Shown here: positions 55,059 to 63,590 of the stretch, one piece after another | How positions within the stretch are numbered: the stretch's first letter is position 1 | Layout: every line of letters begins with the position of its first letter | Assembly (NCBI GenBank): GCA_965216425.1 | Contig: CBDCFV010000005.1 | Location: forward strand, 744,001 to 808,000 | Reading direction: 5' to 3' | Length of the DNA stretch: 64,000 nt | Origin: CBDCFV01 sp965216425 | GTDB taxonomy: Bacteria > Chloroflexota > Dehalococcoidia > Lucifugimonadales > UBA3495 | Notes under the pieces: generated by a model | The model's database searches: none | What the model was told of the DNA's origin: nothing | The model's input: the letters and a program-made list of their open reading frames with translations, nothing else | Translations under genes and position numbers: made by a program

Positions 55059-56294
55059 TCAGTCGAACACACCGGCAATGGCGCAGTCGGCCAATTCATC
55101 GTCGGACATGCCCAGCACATCACTCAGCACATAGGTCAAGTCTGCGCCGAAGGCGGGCGCGCCCTTGGTCACGCTGCCCGGAGTGCGGGACAGCTTGTAG
55201 GGTGCGCTCTCGATGGTCCTGTACTCTCCTTGGTGGTCCAGCACCCGGCGGAAGAAGCCCCTCTCTTTCAACTGGGGGTCGCGAGACAGGTCGGCCCCCG
55301 TCTGCACCACCCCGGCAGCGACGCCTGCGGCTTGAAGGAGTATCATCGCGTCCTCGGCGGTATGTTGCGTAGTCCAAGATTCAACGAAGGAGTCCAGCGC
55401 GTCGGCGTTGCGACAACGGTCGTCAGCAGAGGCGAAGCGTTGGTCTTCGGCCCATTGAGGGCTGGCGACGGCGTCCGCGAAAGCCCTCCATTCTTCGTCG
55501 GAGAAGATGGAGATGGCCACCCAGCGGTCCTCGCCGGCGCAGCGGTACGCGCCGTGGGGAGCGCCGCCGCCGTGGGGCAAGCGGTTGCCGGCACGGGTTG
55601 AAGCAGCGGCGGGGCCGTTGGCGCTCATGTCCAACACCAAGGTTTCCAACAGGGACGACAAGGACTCGAACTGGGAAACGTCGAGCCACTGGCCTCGCCC
55701 GGTCTTGGCGCGGTGTATCAGCGCCAGCAACACCGCTTGGGCACCGGCCATCCCACCCACGGCGTCACTGTAGGCGCTGGCAGGCCCCGACGGGTCAACG
55801 TCCGGAAACCCGGTCAGTTCCGTAAATCCCGACCAAGCCTGAAGGGTCTGACCGTAGCTGACCCGGTCTTTCCACAACCCGGTGCGGCCAAAGCCTGACA
55901 TGCTCAGCATGATTATGCTGGGGTTTATGGCCCGTATAGAGTCGTAGTCGAGGCCCCATGAGGGCATCACCCGGCCGCTGAAGTTTTCCGCCACCACGTC
56001 GGACACCGCGACCAGTCGCTTGGCGATGCCGATGGCTTGGGGAGTCTTCATATTGAGGGAGACTGACAGCTTGCCCGCGTTCCAGTTGTGACGCTGGCCC
56101 AGGCCCCTGGCGGTGGCCGAGGCCGGGCCGCCGATGACGGACAGGGCGTTGTTCGATTCGACCTTGATTACCTCCGCGCCTTGGTCGGAGAGGATGCGCG
56201 TGGCCGAAGGCCCGGCGTGTATCCAAGTGAAATCCAGCACGCGGATGCCTTGGAGAGCGAGGGCGGTCTGTTGATGTTCGTTGGCAGGACTCAT
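55059..56294 (-). CDS. CaiB/BaiF (type III) CoA-transferase 1
   Basis: The 411-residue family III CoA-transferase has the N-terminal block GIRVLDFTWIHAGPSATRIL, EVIKVES, NAGKLSVSLNMKTPQ and the catalytic-Asp region with VVAENFSGRVMPSWGLDY. It moves CoA between carboxylic acids, typically to activate a catabolic substrate. The gene at 57054 is a second member, and the HicBA pair sits between them. The exact substrate cannot be read. The ribosome site is weak. Confidence 0.9.
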   Translation of the reverse strand: MSPANEHQQTALALQGIRVLDFTWIHAGPSATRILSDQGAEVIKVESNNALSVIGGPASATARGLGQRHNWNAGKLSVSLNMKTPQAIGIAKRLVAVSDVVAENFSGRVMPSWGLDYDSIRAINPSIIMLSMSGFGRTGLWKDRVSYGQTLQAWSGFTELTGFPDVDPSGPASAYSDAVGGMAGAQAVLLALIHRAKTGRGQWLDVSQFESLSSLLETLVLDMSANGPAAASTRAGNRLPHGGGAPHGAYRCAGEDRWVAISIFSDEEWRAFADAVASPQWAEDQRFASADDRCRNADALDSFVESWTTQHTAEDAMILLQAAGVAAGVVQTGADLSRDPQLKERGFFRRVLDHQGEYRTIESAPYKLSRTPGSVTKGAPAFGADLTYVLSDVLGMSDDELADCAIAGVFD

Positions 56295-56489
56295 TGCAAC
56301 TCCACGTATATGATGGGGCTTGTGCCGCAGATAAAGCCAGCGTCTGAGCCATGACTTCGGGAATTATTCACCGTTTACCATTGTGTTTGAGCATGTGTAG
56401 CCTTCGCCCATATTGAACAATGTGTTCCAATTCACAACGCTTATCACACAGAATGTCATCGGAGCGACTACAGCAAGGAGCTAATCGGA

Positions 56490-56729
56490 ATGGATTACAC
56501 GTTCAAGGTTTCCCTGCAAGAAGAGGAAGATGGCCGGTGGAGCGCATGGATTGATTCCTTGCCCGGTTGCGCGGTGTGGGCGTACACCAAGAGTGACGCG
56601 ATAGAAGAGCTGCGTCAAGGCGCGAAACTTTATATCGATTGCATGCTGGAACATGGCGACTCCATTCCCAACGACCATATTGATGACATTGACAGTGTTG
56701 CAGGAGAAACAGTAGCCATCGCCGTATGA
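56490..56729 (+). CDS. hicB: HicB-family antitoxin
   Basis: A 79-residue HicB domain protein: MDYTFKVSLQEEEDGRWSAW, DSLPGCAVWAYTKSDAIEEL, and the DSIP turn. It lacks a C-terminal DNA-binding helix, as short HicB forms do. AAGGAGC lies upstream. The stop overlaps the hicA start (ATGA). Confidence 0.88.
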   Translation: MDYTFKVSLQEEEDGRWSAWIDSLPGCAVWAYTKSDAIEELRQGAKLYIDCMLEHGDSIPNDHIDDIDSVAGETVAIAV

Positions 56730-56971
56730 GTTTGGTCCATCTTCTCCGCAATGTTTCAACCCGTAACCTGCTTCGAGCATTAGATAGAGACAGATTTACA
56801 CTCCATAGACAAACGGAGTCTCATCGGATGTACCGCCACCCGGACGGCAGGCAAGTCCTAATGAGCTACCATGGAGGAGGCCAAACCGTACCGCCCGGAA
56901 CGCTGGCTAACATCTTGAAAAGCACCGGCTGGACAGAAGAAGACTTAAAACGTCTTACACTTATCAATTGA
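56726..56971 (+). CDS. hicA: HicA-family mRNA-cleaving toxin
   Basis: An 81-residue double-stranded-RNA-binding-fold toxin with the catalytic His in LMSYHGGGQTVPPGTLANIL (H49) and the ending STGWTEEDLKRL. The order hicB-hicA is the less common one. It probably cleaves mRNA when the antitoxin is lost. Confidence 0.9.
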   Translation: MSLVHLLRNVSTRNLLRALDRDRFTLHRQTESHRMYRHPDGRQVLMSYHGGGQTVPPGTLANILKSTGWTEEDLKRLTLIN

Positions 56972-57053
56972 CAGGCCACAAGACCCAAAAGCAGACGCTC
57001 CATTACAACTGAAGCCCCTGGCCCGGGTCAGTTGAACTGCCTGCAATTGCCAT

Positions 57054-58340
57054 TCAAACAATCTCTGACTTGGAGAGATCTTCCAGTTCTTCGGGGGAGA
57101 GGCCAAGGATGCCGGAAAGGACCTCGGCGTTATGTTGTCCTGGCGCGGGGGCCGGGTGCCTGAACCGCCAGGGGGACTCGGTAAGGCGGTAGGGGGCGCC
57201 GGGGTATACCAAGGGTGGGCCGCCGTCAGTCGATTCTACTTCCGTCAGGTAGCCCCTGCTCCATAGCTGCTCGTTTTCGAGGATTTCGTCGGACGTGGCG
57301 GCGGGGCTCCAAGGGTGGTGGTTGGACTGGCCGAACTCGGTTATCTCCTGCCGGGTGTGAAGCAGAGCCCACTCCTGTATCAAGCCCTCGATGTGGTCAG
57401 AAAGCTCGCCCCGCAGGATGAAACGGTCGTTGTACTTTTGGTCCATCAGGTCTCCGGCCATGCCGTCCCGGTCCATCCAAGCCCTCAGGTCGTTCCACGC
57501 CTGCTGGGTGTTGGTGGTGATGCTGGCGTAGCCGTCTTTGCACCGCCAAGTGGCGATGAACTGGCCGCCGTGGCGAAAGCCGCAACGGATCGCATCCTCG
57601 CCGGTATAGTTGTAGGTGGTGTTGACGTGCTCAGTGGTGGCGGCTACCGATTCCTGCATCGAAACGTCAATGTACTGGCCTTCACCGGTAGCCATACGGT
57701 GGAACAGGGCAATCAAGATGGCAGTGTAAGCACGGTTTGACGCGGTGTGGTAGGCTTGAGACCCCCACAGCCGGGTCGGGGGAGTATCGGGCCAGCCGGT
57801 GACGTACATGTACCCGCCCATGGCGAAGCCCACCAAGTCGGAAGCCTTGAAGTCGCGGTAGGGGCCGGTCTGACCGAAGGGAGTGATGGAGGCGTACACC
57901 AGTCCCGGCGAGTCCGCCGCCAAGCCATCGTATCCCAACCCCAAGGAGTCCATGTAGCCGGGCGGGTGCGTCTCCAACACTACGTCGACTGTAAGGGCAA
58001 GCTTACGCAGCAGGGCCGCGCCATCCGCCGAATCTACGTCAAGGGTCATGCTGCGTTTGTTGGTGTTGAAGTGGAGCCAGTACAGGCTGCGGCCGGGGCC
58101 GGGCTGGCCGTCGATGAACGGGCCAATGCCGCGCATGGGGTCGCCCCCCGGCGGCTCAACCTTTATAACGTCGGCACCCATGTCGGCCAACAACTTGCCG
58201 CAGTAGACGCCCATAGGCCCGGCCAAGTCCAGCACTCGGTAGCCGGTGAGCGGCTGGGGCATCTCGGAACTCGATTGTTCAGCAGGGTCGGTCATTTGAG
58301 GAGAGTACTTCAGCACCGGCGAGGGGTTGTGCAGCTCCAT
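57054..58340 (-). CDS. CaiB/BaiF (type III) CoA-transferase 2
   Basis: The 428-residue family III CoA-transferase has GYRVLDLAGPMGVYCGKLLA, DVIKVEPPGGDPMRGIGPF, NTNKRSMTLDVDS and VVLETHPPGYMDSLGLGYDG with the Asp region. It is distinct from the member at 55059 (the pattern is conserved but the sequences are diverged), so they probably handle different acids. The start could be 58340 or the Met at codon 16. It lies 24 bp downstream of the Uma2 gene on the same strand. Confidence 0.9.
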   Translation of the reverse strand: MELHNPSPVLKYSPQMTDPAEQSSSEMPQPLTGYRVLDLAGPMGVYCGKLLADMGADVIKVEPPGGDPMRGIGPFIDGQPGPGRSLYWLHFNTNKRSMTLDVDSADGAALLRKLALTVDVVLETHPPGYMDSLGLGYDGLAADSPGLVYASITPFGQTGPYRDFKASDLVGFAMGGYMYVTGWPDTPPTRLWGSQAYHTASNRAYTAILIALFHRMATGEGQYIDVSMQESVAATTEHVNTTYNYTGEDAIRCGFRHGGQFIATWRCKDGYASITTNTQQAWNDLRAWMDRDGMAGDLMDQKYNDRFILRGELSDHIEGLIQEWALLHTRQEITEFGQSNHHPWSPAATSDEILENEQLWSRGYLTEVESTDGGPPLVYPGAPYRLTESPWRFRHPAPAPGQHNAEVLSGILGLSPEELEDLSKSEIV

Positions 58341-58363
58341 TTGCCTCCGTTGTCCTATGTAGA

Positions 58364-59109
58364 CTAGTGGCCCCGGAGTTGCTCCCGCAACCGGCGAACC
58401 TCCGCCTCAGCGGCATCTGCTCGATCTTGCGCCTCGGCACGGGCCACCCGCGCCTCCGTCAAGTTGGACAGATACGTCCCCGTCTCCGGGTTGTAGATAC
58501 GGGCCTGGCCTTCGTCCCAACAGAGGCTGATTTTCAGAACATCGCTGTATCCCTTCAGAACGCCGTCCGGCTCACTGGTCAACTCTATGGGCTGGTAGGC
58601 GCCATCGACCAAACGTTCACCGGCCAGTGGATACCCATAATGGCTATCGCCGCTGGGATCAAACCGCCAGTATTCGGACACTCCGATCCGACCGTAAACG
58701 GCCGGTTTGCGATAGACATCCTCCCGCCACGTACTTTCCGAAGCGATTTCCAGCACCCAGTCCGGCGGCTTGCCCGCTTCCCAGGGCAGGTAGAGCTTGC
58801 GCGCCACGATAGCGGCGGCATCAACGCCCAATGCCACGTACACGTCCGGCGAGACCCGGACGTTCAAGTTACTCCGGTCGTAGCATATGTTGGAATCGAA
58901 GTCGACGAAAACGTCAGGCCGATGGTGGAAGTCAACGAACCAGTCCCTGAGGACTGAGTAGATGACCGATGGGGGTGCTGTTCCATTGATTCAGGCTTTT
59001 CCACCGACACACCGGGGTCGAAGTCGAGACTGGCGAAGTCAATGTCGCCCTGCCGACGGTAGTGGAGCATCGAAGTTGAGGTCATAACCAGCCTCGTGTT
59101 GGGCAGCAT
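58364..59109 (-). CDS. Uma2-family (DUF820) nuclease-like protein, one-base frameshift
   Basis: The main part (58867-58364) has VSPDVYVALGVD, PDWVLEIASESTWREDVYRK and YWRFDP, the PD-(D/E)XK-like core of Uma2 proteins. A coiled coil closes it (ARAEAQDRADAAEAEVRRLR). The same frame continues upstream of the TTG at 58867 as VLRDWFVDFHHRPDVFVDFD, so that TTG is not the real start. One missing C in the CCCCC run at about 58966 separates this from the N-terminal frame (MTSTSMLHYRRQGDIDFASL, from 59085). Function of the family is unproven. Confidence 0.78.
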
Positions 59110-59199
59110 GGATGATGAGTCGCCTCCCGGCGGCCCGACCTTTACGAGGAGTATTTTAGCACTGGCATGGTCTGGTGGAACATCTCAAACCGTTTCGAA

Positions 59200-59526
59200 T
59201 CAGATTTCTTCCGCCCAGACCAGGTCCATGCGGTATTTACTTACCCAGGGTATGAGGGTGCGGAGGAGTTCATGGTTGTCGATTTCGACTTTTTCGCGGC
59301 GGAGTTTCTCCAAGTACTTGTTGACCTCCATAAACGTGGGCAGCCGGATGCCGGCCTGGACCACCCGGAAGCCAAAAGAACGGGGCTCGGGCAGGGGTTT
59401 ATTGTCGGTGAGGGCGACGAACCACTTGAGGCGAAATTCCTCGACCACTCGGCGAAGCCTGACGATGGCCAGTTCCAGGGCCATTTTTTTCTGGAGGGCG
59501 CGGACGCGGGCTCTTAGTTCTCCCAT
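59200..59526 (-). CDS. WFVA-family small basic protein 3 (unknown function)
   Basis: A 108-residue paralogue of the proteins at 9841-10155 and 27014-27340. Shared blocks are ELRARVRALQKKMALELAIV, KWFVALTDNKPLP (WFVA at 35-38), VVQAGIRLPTF, the conserved Asn in VNKYLEKL and LLRTLIPW. It lacks the Cys-His before WFVA (FRLKWFVA). The ATG at 59526 has GAGGTGAATG upstream. A 10-bp iteron array lies about 45 bp from the start, and the promoter-like box is 170 bp upstream. Confidence 0.7.
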   Translation of the reverse strand: MGELRARVRALQKKMALELAIVRLRRVVEEFRLKWFVALTDNKPLPEPRSFGFRVVQAGIRLPTFMEVNKYLEKLRREKVEIDNHELLRTLIPWVSKYRMDLVWAEEI

Positions 59527-59570
59527 CGGTAAACATTCACCTCGCAGAGTTTATTTGAGGGCGGTACATG

Positions 59571-59618
59571 GGACATTTTTGATTTGTCTCCCATTTCCTC
59601 TCATTTTCTCCCACTTCG
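59571..59618 (-). repeat. 10-bp iteron array 3 (diverged unit)
   Basis: On the plus strand the units GGACATTTTT, GATTTGTCTC, CCATTTCCTC, TCATTTTCTC and CCACTTCGCC follow each other in 10-bp steps. The first keeps the GGACATT of array 2; the others share CATTTNCTC. On the gene strand they read GAGAAAATGA, GAGGAAATGG and GAGACAAATC. Confidence 0.65.
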
Positions 59619-59689
59619 CCCGAGGGGCGGGTTGCCGGCCCCGCTTGGGCAGGGGCGCCCTTCGACGGAGCCGGGCTGAAGGGGTGAGC

Positions 59690-59745
59690 ATGTATTTATG
59701 GTAGGGAGGTGCTTTACGAGGTGGCAAGGGGCGGGTGTCAGTTGT
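59690..59745 (-). promoter_or_regulatory. Conserved promoter-like box upstream of WFVA gene 3
   Basis: On the gene strand it contains ACTGACACCCGCCCCTTGCC, then CTCGTAAAGCACC and CCCTACCATAAATAC. It is nearly identical over the last 40 bp to the box at 27815-27875. Confidence 0.55.
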
Positions 59746-59907
59746 CTGAACCGTGATTCGTTTGATTTGGGTGATTTTGATGATAACTTTTTCTTCTGAA
59801 GTAACATCAAAGTGGAATCTACATAGACCCTCATATACAATCGGGATGAATGTGGCAGCCGTGTCCCGGAACTACCTTGGCAGACTTGGGACCGGCGGGG
59901 GACGTAA

Positions 59908-60750
59908 ATGCCGGGCAAGATCAATCTGAGGCTTGAAGGGCACGACGAGGTATTGAACCCAAATACCTATATCAATGCGCTTCAGCATTTTTGGGGGATG
60001 CTTCGTGAACTGGACTTGGCAATATCCAAGAGGCGGATGGGTTCTATCCACTGGGAGATTGAGTCTATAAGCAAGAACAGCCCCGCGGTGGTTACGTTCA
60101 GAGGCCGTTCCCTTACTGCCGCAGATGGCCTAACCCAGGTAGAACGCAGTTGCATAGTTGGGCTAAAACAACTTTCTCAAGGACAAAGGCTCCCGGACTA
60201 CTCGGACGCCGCAGTGAAAAAGGCCCTTCAACTTGCCAGGTTGCACAGTCATCGCAAGCCCGGCGGGTTGAACCTGATACAAGTATCCACTGACTCTAAC
60301 GAGGTTGACGTAGGCCCCCACACTGTAGATGGGATTCAGTCCCTAATCAAAGTCAAATACGAATCACTAGGGTCGATTGTCGGTAACTTGGATTCTATCT
60401 CCGTTCATCGTGGCAACGAGTTTCGAGTGTGGGAAGAACTTGAGGGCCGTCCGGTGACTTGCCGGTTCCCGGATATTCTCTTGGAGCGCGCCAAGGAAGC
60501 GTTGGGGAGCCGCGTTCTGGTCCACGGAGACATCAAGTCGAATTTCCGAGGGCAACGCACATTGGTAATGGTGCACGGATTTGAACCGTACCCCCAGAAC
60601 TCCGAACTCCACACAATCGAGCAGATGTCAGGGATTATTGACGACCTTACTGACGGGATGCCTCTGGGCGAATATATCGAGGATATTCGACGTGGTGGCG
60701 GCGAACCTAATCACTCACATGTTCGGGTGGAGTTGGCTAAGAAAGATTGA
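59908..60750 (+). CDS. Conserved hypothetical protein
   Basis: The 280-residue protein is not one I recognise. It starts MPGKINLRLEGHDEVLNPNT and looks mixed alpha/beta, with no membrane segment or catalytic motif I can name. GGGGGAC is upstream of the ATG. The reading frame of a PIN-domain fragment overlaps its 3' end, so it may be the partner of a broken toxin gene, or the remnant of a two-gene cassette. Confidence 0.55.
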   Translation: MPGKINLRLEGHDEVLNPNTYINALQHFWGMLRELDLAISKRRMGSIHWEIESISKNSPAVVTFRGRSLTAADGLTQVERSCIVGLKQLSQGQRLPDYSDAAVKKALQLARLHSHRKPGGLNLIQVSTDSNEVDVGPHTVDGIQSLIKVKYESLGSIVGNLDSISVHRGNEFRVWEELEGRPVTCRFPDILLERAKEALGSRVLVHGDIKSNFRGQRTLVMVHGFEPYPQNSELHTIEQMSGIIDDLTDGMPLGEYIEDIRRGGGEPNHSHVRVELAKKD

Positions 60751-61000
60751 TGTTGACCAGCGCATCGCGTTTCACGCTGCGGAACTTGCACGGGACTACA
60801 ACCTGTATCCCAATGATGCGATTCATGGCGCGACTGCGATCCTCATACCCAACATAGACACCTTGCAAAGATGGGATAGAGATTTCAGCCGTGTGAACCA
60901 CTTGATCAATGTCGAAGACCCGGCCAGGCTGAGTATTCAAGGCGGGTTTGATGACATCCTGGACCGTATCGGTCCACACCCGGATGATATTCTTTGCTGA
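60744..61000 (+). pseudogene. PIN-domain toxin C-terminal fragment
   Basis: The frame gives IDVDQRIAFHAAELARDYNL then YPNDAIHGATAILIPNIDTL and RWDRDFS, which is the C-terminal half of a PIN (VapC-like) ribonuclease with its DAIHxATA and WDxDF motifs. The N-terminal half with the first catalytic Asp (MIYLDTN-like) is missing; upstream codons in this frame lie inside the preceding gene. Confidence 0.7.
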
Positions 61001-61056
61001 AAACAAGGTTACCACTTCAAGCAGTCGACTCGACTGACATTCATTCGTGAGGCTGC

Positions 61057-61437
61057 CTAGAACCCGAACGGGCGGCCCAGGAGTTCCACCAATTCGGCCA
61101 CATTGTTCAAGTCACGACGGATGATCTCGGCGTTCAGGTTCTGCTTCCTTTCGTAGAAGTTGATATGAAGCACATTGGCAGCGCCACGAAGGTTGCGAAA
61201 CTGATCGTTGCCGAGTTTCAATGCCAACTCGTTCAGAAGGCGGTTGAAGTCACTGTGCGACCGGTACTCCAACCCCTCCATTACCGCCACCGCTTTTAAC
61301 ATGTGGGATGCAGCGCCCCATCCTTTCTCAGAGGCTTGGTGGAGGTCGTCTACAGCGAGATATTCGCGACTCTTGGCCAGAAACTCGCGGGCTTGGGAAG
61401 CGTAGTCGGTTGCCTCGTCAAATCTGGGCGTGACCAT
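61057..61437 (-). CDS. HEPN/PaREP1-like small protein
   Basis: A 126-residue all-helical protein: YASQAREFLAKSREYLAVDD, HQASEKGWGAASHMLKAVAV, SHSDFNRLLNELAL. The layout recalls HEPN or PaREP1-type proteins. The canonical R-x4-6-H catalytic motif is not clear (FRNLRGAANVLH has a longer spacing), so ribonuclease activity is doubtful. It lies directly after a short ORF with a better ribosome site (61440-61496). Confidence 0.55.
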   Translation of the reverse strand: MVTPRFDEATDYASQAREFLAKSREYLAVDDLHQASEKGWGAASHMLKAVAVMEGLEYRSHSDFNRLLNELALKLGNDQFRNLRGAANVLHINFYERKQNLNAEIIRRDLNNVAELVELLGRPFGF

Positions 61438-61439
61438 GG

Positions 61440-61496
61440 TTAATAGTCCAACGCATCTTTGGTCAGGAACGTCGGTTGCCTTTCTTTCTTATCCAT
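61440..61496 (-). CDS. 18-codon ORF with strong ribosome site
   Basis: ATG GAT AAG..., product MDKKERQPTFLTKDALDY, stop 2 bp before the ATG of the HEPN-like gene. AGGAG lies 9 bp upstream. It could be a leader peptide that couples translation, or the stump of a lost antitoxin gene. Confidence 0.35.
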   Translation of the reverse strand: MDKKERQPTFLTKDALDY

Positions 61497-61717
61497 GATG
61501 GCTCTCCTGAAGGAAAGCGTTGCCGGGAGGATTGTAACATTTGGGCCAACCTTGTTGATGATAAGGAACAAAAAAGCGGGGCTGAAGGACATCTCTTCGT
61601 AGGTCCGACCACATTGGAATTTTTCGAGCTGGCAGTTGACCCGGTGCGGCAAGAACTGATACCAGCAGAACGGCTCAGGTTGGGTTGGGGCGGCAGGTTG
61701 TAGGGACAGCAAAGCAG

Positions 61718-61767
61718 TGGATTCCCGCCCCCGCCTGCGCGAGGGCGACGTTCCTTCGCGGGAATGA
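61718..61767. repeat. REP-like palindromes, nested pair
   Basis: GATTCCCGCCCCCG... and a second half TTCCTTCGCGGGAATGAA. A copy of the nested arrangement is at 63390-63462. Confidence 0.65.
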
Positions 61768-61801
61768 ATGATTGGGTAGTGCGCCAACTTGTGAGGTAGT
61801 T

Positions 61802-63238
61802 CTAAGCCACCCTCCGCGGCGGGGTGGCGGCCAAGGCGAGGAGGCTGGCGAGGAGTACGCCGGCGGCGAAGAACCAGAAGGGGAGCCGGTAGCTGTCGGT
61901 GTAGTCGAACATGAAGCCGGCTATGACGGGGCCCATTGCTTGTCCGCTGACTTGGGCGGCCAAGGTCACGCCCCGGATGCTGCCGAGATGCTGGCGGCCG
62001 TAGTAATCAGCCCAAGTGAGCCGTACCAGAAGGTGGAGGCCTCCGACAGCGAACCCCATCAGCCCGGAGGTGGCTATCGCCGTTACGAAGGTGGAACTGA
62101 CGGAGATGCCCACCGCCCCGGCGGCAATAAGCAACGCCGTTGCGGCCAACAGGAACCGGACCGGGACCCGGCGGGCCAAGGCCGACCAGAAGAGTCCGCC
62201 GGGAATCTGGGCGAAGGCGTAGATGCTGGCGGTGAGGGCGGCCAACGGCGCGGCGATGCCTTGATGGATGAAGTGGGGCACTTGATGGAGGCTGATGCCG
62301 CCTTGGGACATGTAGTTCATGGCGGCGAAGCCGCACACCAACCAGAAGGCGCGGGTGTGCAACGCTTCGGCCAGGGTGAGGTTGGTCTCGGTTGAGGTGT
62401 TGAGGTTGGCGCTGTCAGAGCGAGTGGCGGCGGCGGGGTTCGCGCTGCTCCGCGCGGCAGCAGCGCCCGTATCGGGGTGGGGACTGGCACTACCGGAAGG
62501 GGAAGGGTTGGGAGTAGAGTTGCTCGAAGGTGCGGCGGTATTACCACGACTGGGAGCAGAAGCGGTCTCGGACTCCGGCGGTCTTTTGGGGGCCGGGTCC
62601 GGCTCCAGTCCCAAGTCTTCCGGGCGGCGGGCTATGAACAGCAGGCACGGGATCACTCCGACAACCAAGCAAAGCAGTCCGATAGCGGCCCATGACGTGC
62701 GCCAACCCCAACCGATGATGATGAACTGGGCCACCAATGGCATGACCGACAGGCCAGCGCCCTTGGCAACGGTGTCCACAGCCAAGCCCAGGGGACGGCG
62801 GCGGATGAACCAGTTGCTTATGGCGGTGGGGATGCCGAGTTCCAGGGGGCCGGAAAAGGTCATCCTGCCTGGGACGTACAGGCAATAGAACATCCAGGGA
62901 AGGGTGATGAAGGCCAAGCCGACGGCGCAAACGCCGGTTATGACCGATGAGGCGGCAATCAACATCCCCGAGCCGTAACGATCCACCCACCGGCCGATGA
63001 GCGGCGCGGTGACCACGGCGCACAGGCCGCCCAAGCTTACCGCACCGGAGAACAAGCCCCTCGACCAGCCCAGGTCGGTTGTCATGGGCACGACGAACAC
63101 TGACAGGACGGCCACGGCCATGACGGCGCGGGTGGAGAAGCTGACGAGTACGGTGTTGGCAACGATAACCCAGCCGTAGTAGAAGGGGAGCCGGTCGGCC
63201 AGCCGACGCCGCCAGTGGGTCTCGCCCAGGTTATCCAA
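61802..63238 (-). CDS. MFS transporter with long Ala/Ser/Pro loop
   Basis: The 478-residue major facilitator resembles the monocarboxylate/oxalate-formate group (RLPFYYGWVIVANTVLVSF; GRWVDRYGSGMLI). Twelve helices are predicted, six before and six after a low-complexity cytosolic loop of about 70 residues (about 215-285, rich in Ser, Ala, Pro, Asn). That loop is longer than usual. The TTG start at 63238 has no clear ribosome site, so the start is not certain. Confidence 0.8.
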   Translation of the reverse strand: MDNLGETHWRRRLADRLPFYYGWVIVANTVLVSFSTRAVMAVAVLSVFVVPMTTDLGWSRGLFSGAVSLGGLCAVVTAPLIGRWVDRYGSGMLIAASSVITGVCAVGLAFITLPWMFYCLYVPGRMTFSGPLELGIPTAISNWFIRRRPLGLAVDTVAKGAGLSVMPLVAQFIIIGWGWRTSWAAIGLLCLVVGVIPCLLFIARRPEDLGLEPDPAPKRPPESETASAPSRGNTAAPSSNSTPNPSPSGSASPHPDTGAAAARSSANPAAATRSDSANLNTSTETNLTLAEALHTRAFWLVCGFAAMNYMSQGGISLHQVPHFIHQGIAAPLAALTASIYAFAQIPGGLFWSALARRVPVRFLLAATALLIAAGAVGISVSSTFVTAIATSGLMGFAVGGLHLLVRLTWADYYGRQHLGSIRGVTLAAQVSGQAMGPVIAGFMFDYTDSYRLPFWFFAAGVLLASLLALAATPPRRVA

Positions 63239-63312
63239 GGGACGGTGTTTTGCGGCGATTCGGCTGGGTCATGACGGGGTGTTTCGACTCTCGATGGGTG
63301 TGGAAAATCAAA

Positions 63313-63382
63313 GGGCAACCACAAGGGTTGCCCCTACACCGGGCGTGATATTGTTCCGCAAGGGCAACCGCAGCGGTTGCCC
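63313..63382. repeat. Two GGGCAACC palindromes
   Basis: Copies at 63313-63333 and 63362-63382 of the palindrome also seen at 9683 and 26963. Confidence 0.7.
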
Positions 63383-63389
63383 AAGGCCG

Positions 63390-63462
63390 TGGATTCCCGC
63401 CCCCCGCCTGCGCGGGGGTGACGTTGCTCCGCGGCGGGTGACGTTGCTCCGCGGGAATGACG
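63390..63462. repeat. REP-like palindromes, nested
   Basis: GGATTCCCGCCCCCCGCCTG... followed by two copies of GGTGACGTTGCTCCGCGG and a final GGGAATGACGG. Confidence 0.7.
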
Positions 63463-63465
63463 GAG

Positions 63466-63573
63466 CGGACAGTCCACCGAGTACGGGTGGGTTGCCCACT
63501 GAGTACGGAGTGGGTTGCCCCCGAGTAGAGGCAGGTTGCCCGCGAGTATGGGGTGGGTTGCCCGCTGAGTGTT
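63466..63573. repeat. Minisatellite, about 22-25 bp unit
   Basis: Five degenerate units of GAGTACGGRGTGGGTTGCCC. The GGTTGCCC end equals one arm of the GGGCAACC palindrome just to the left. Confidence 0.7.
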
Positions 63574-63590
63574 GAGATAGTCTCTAAGGC

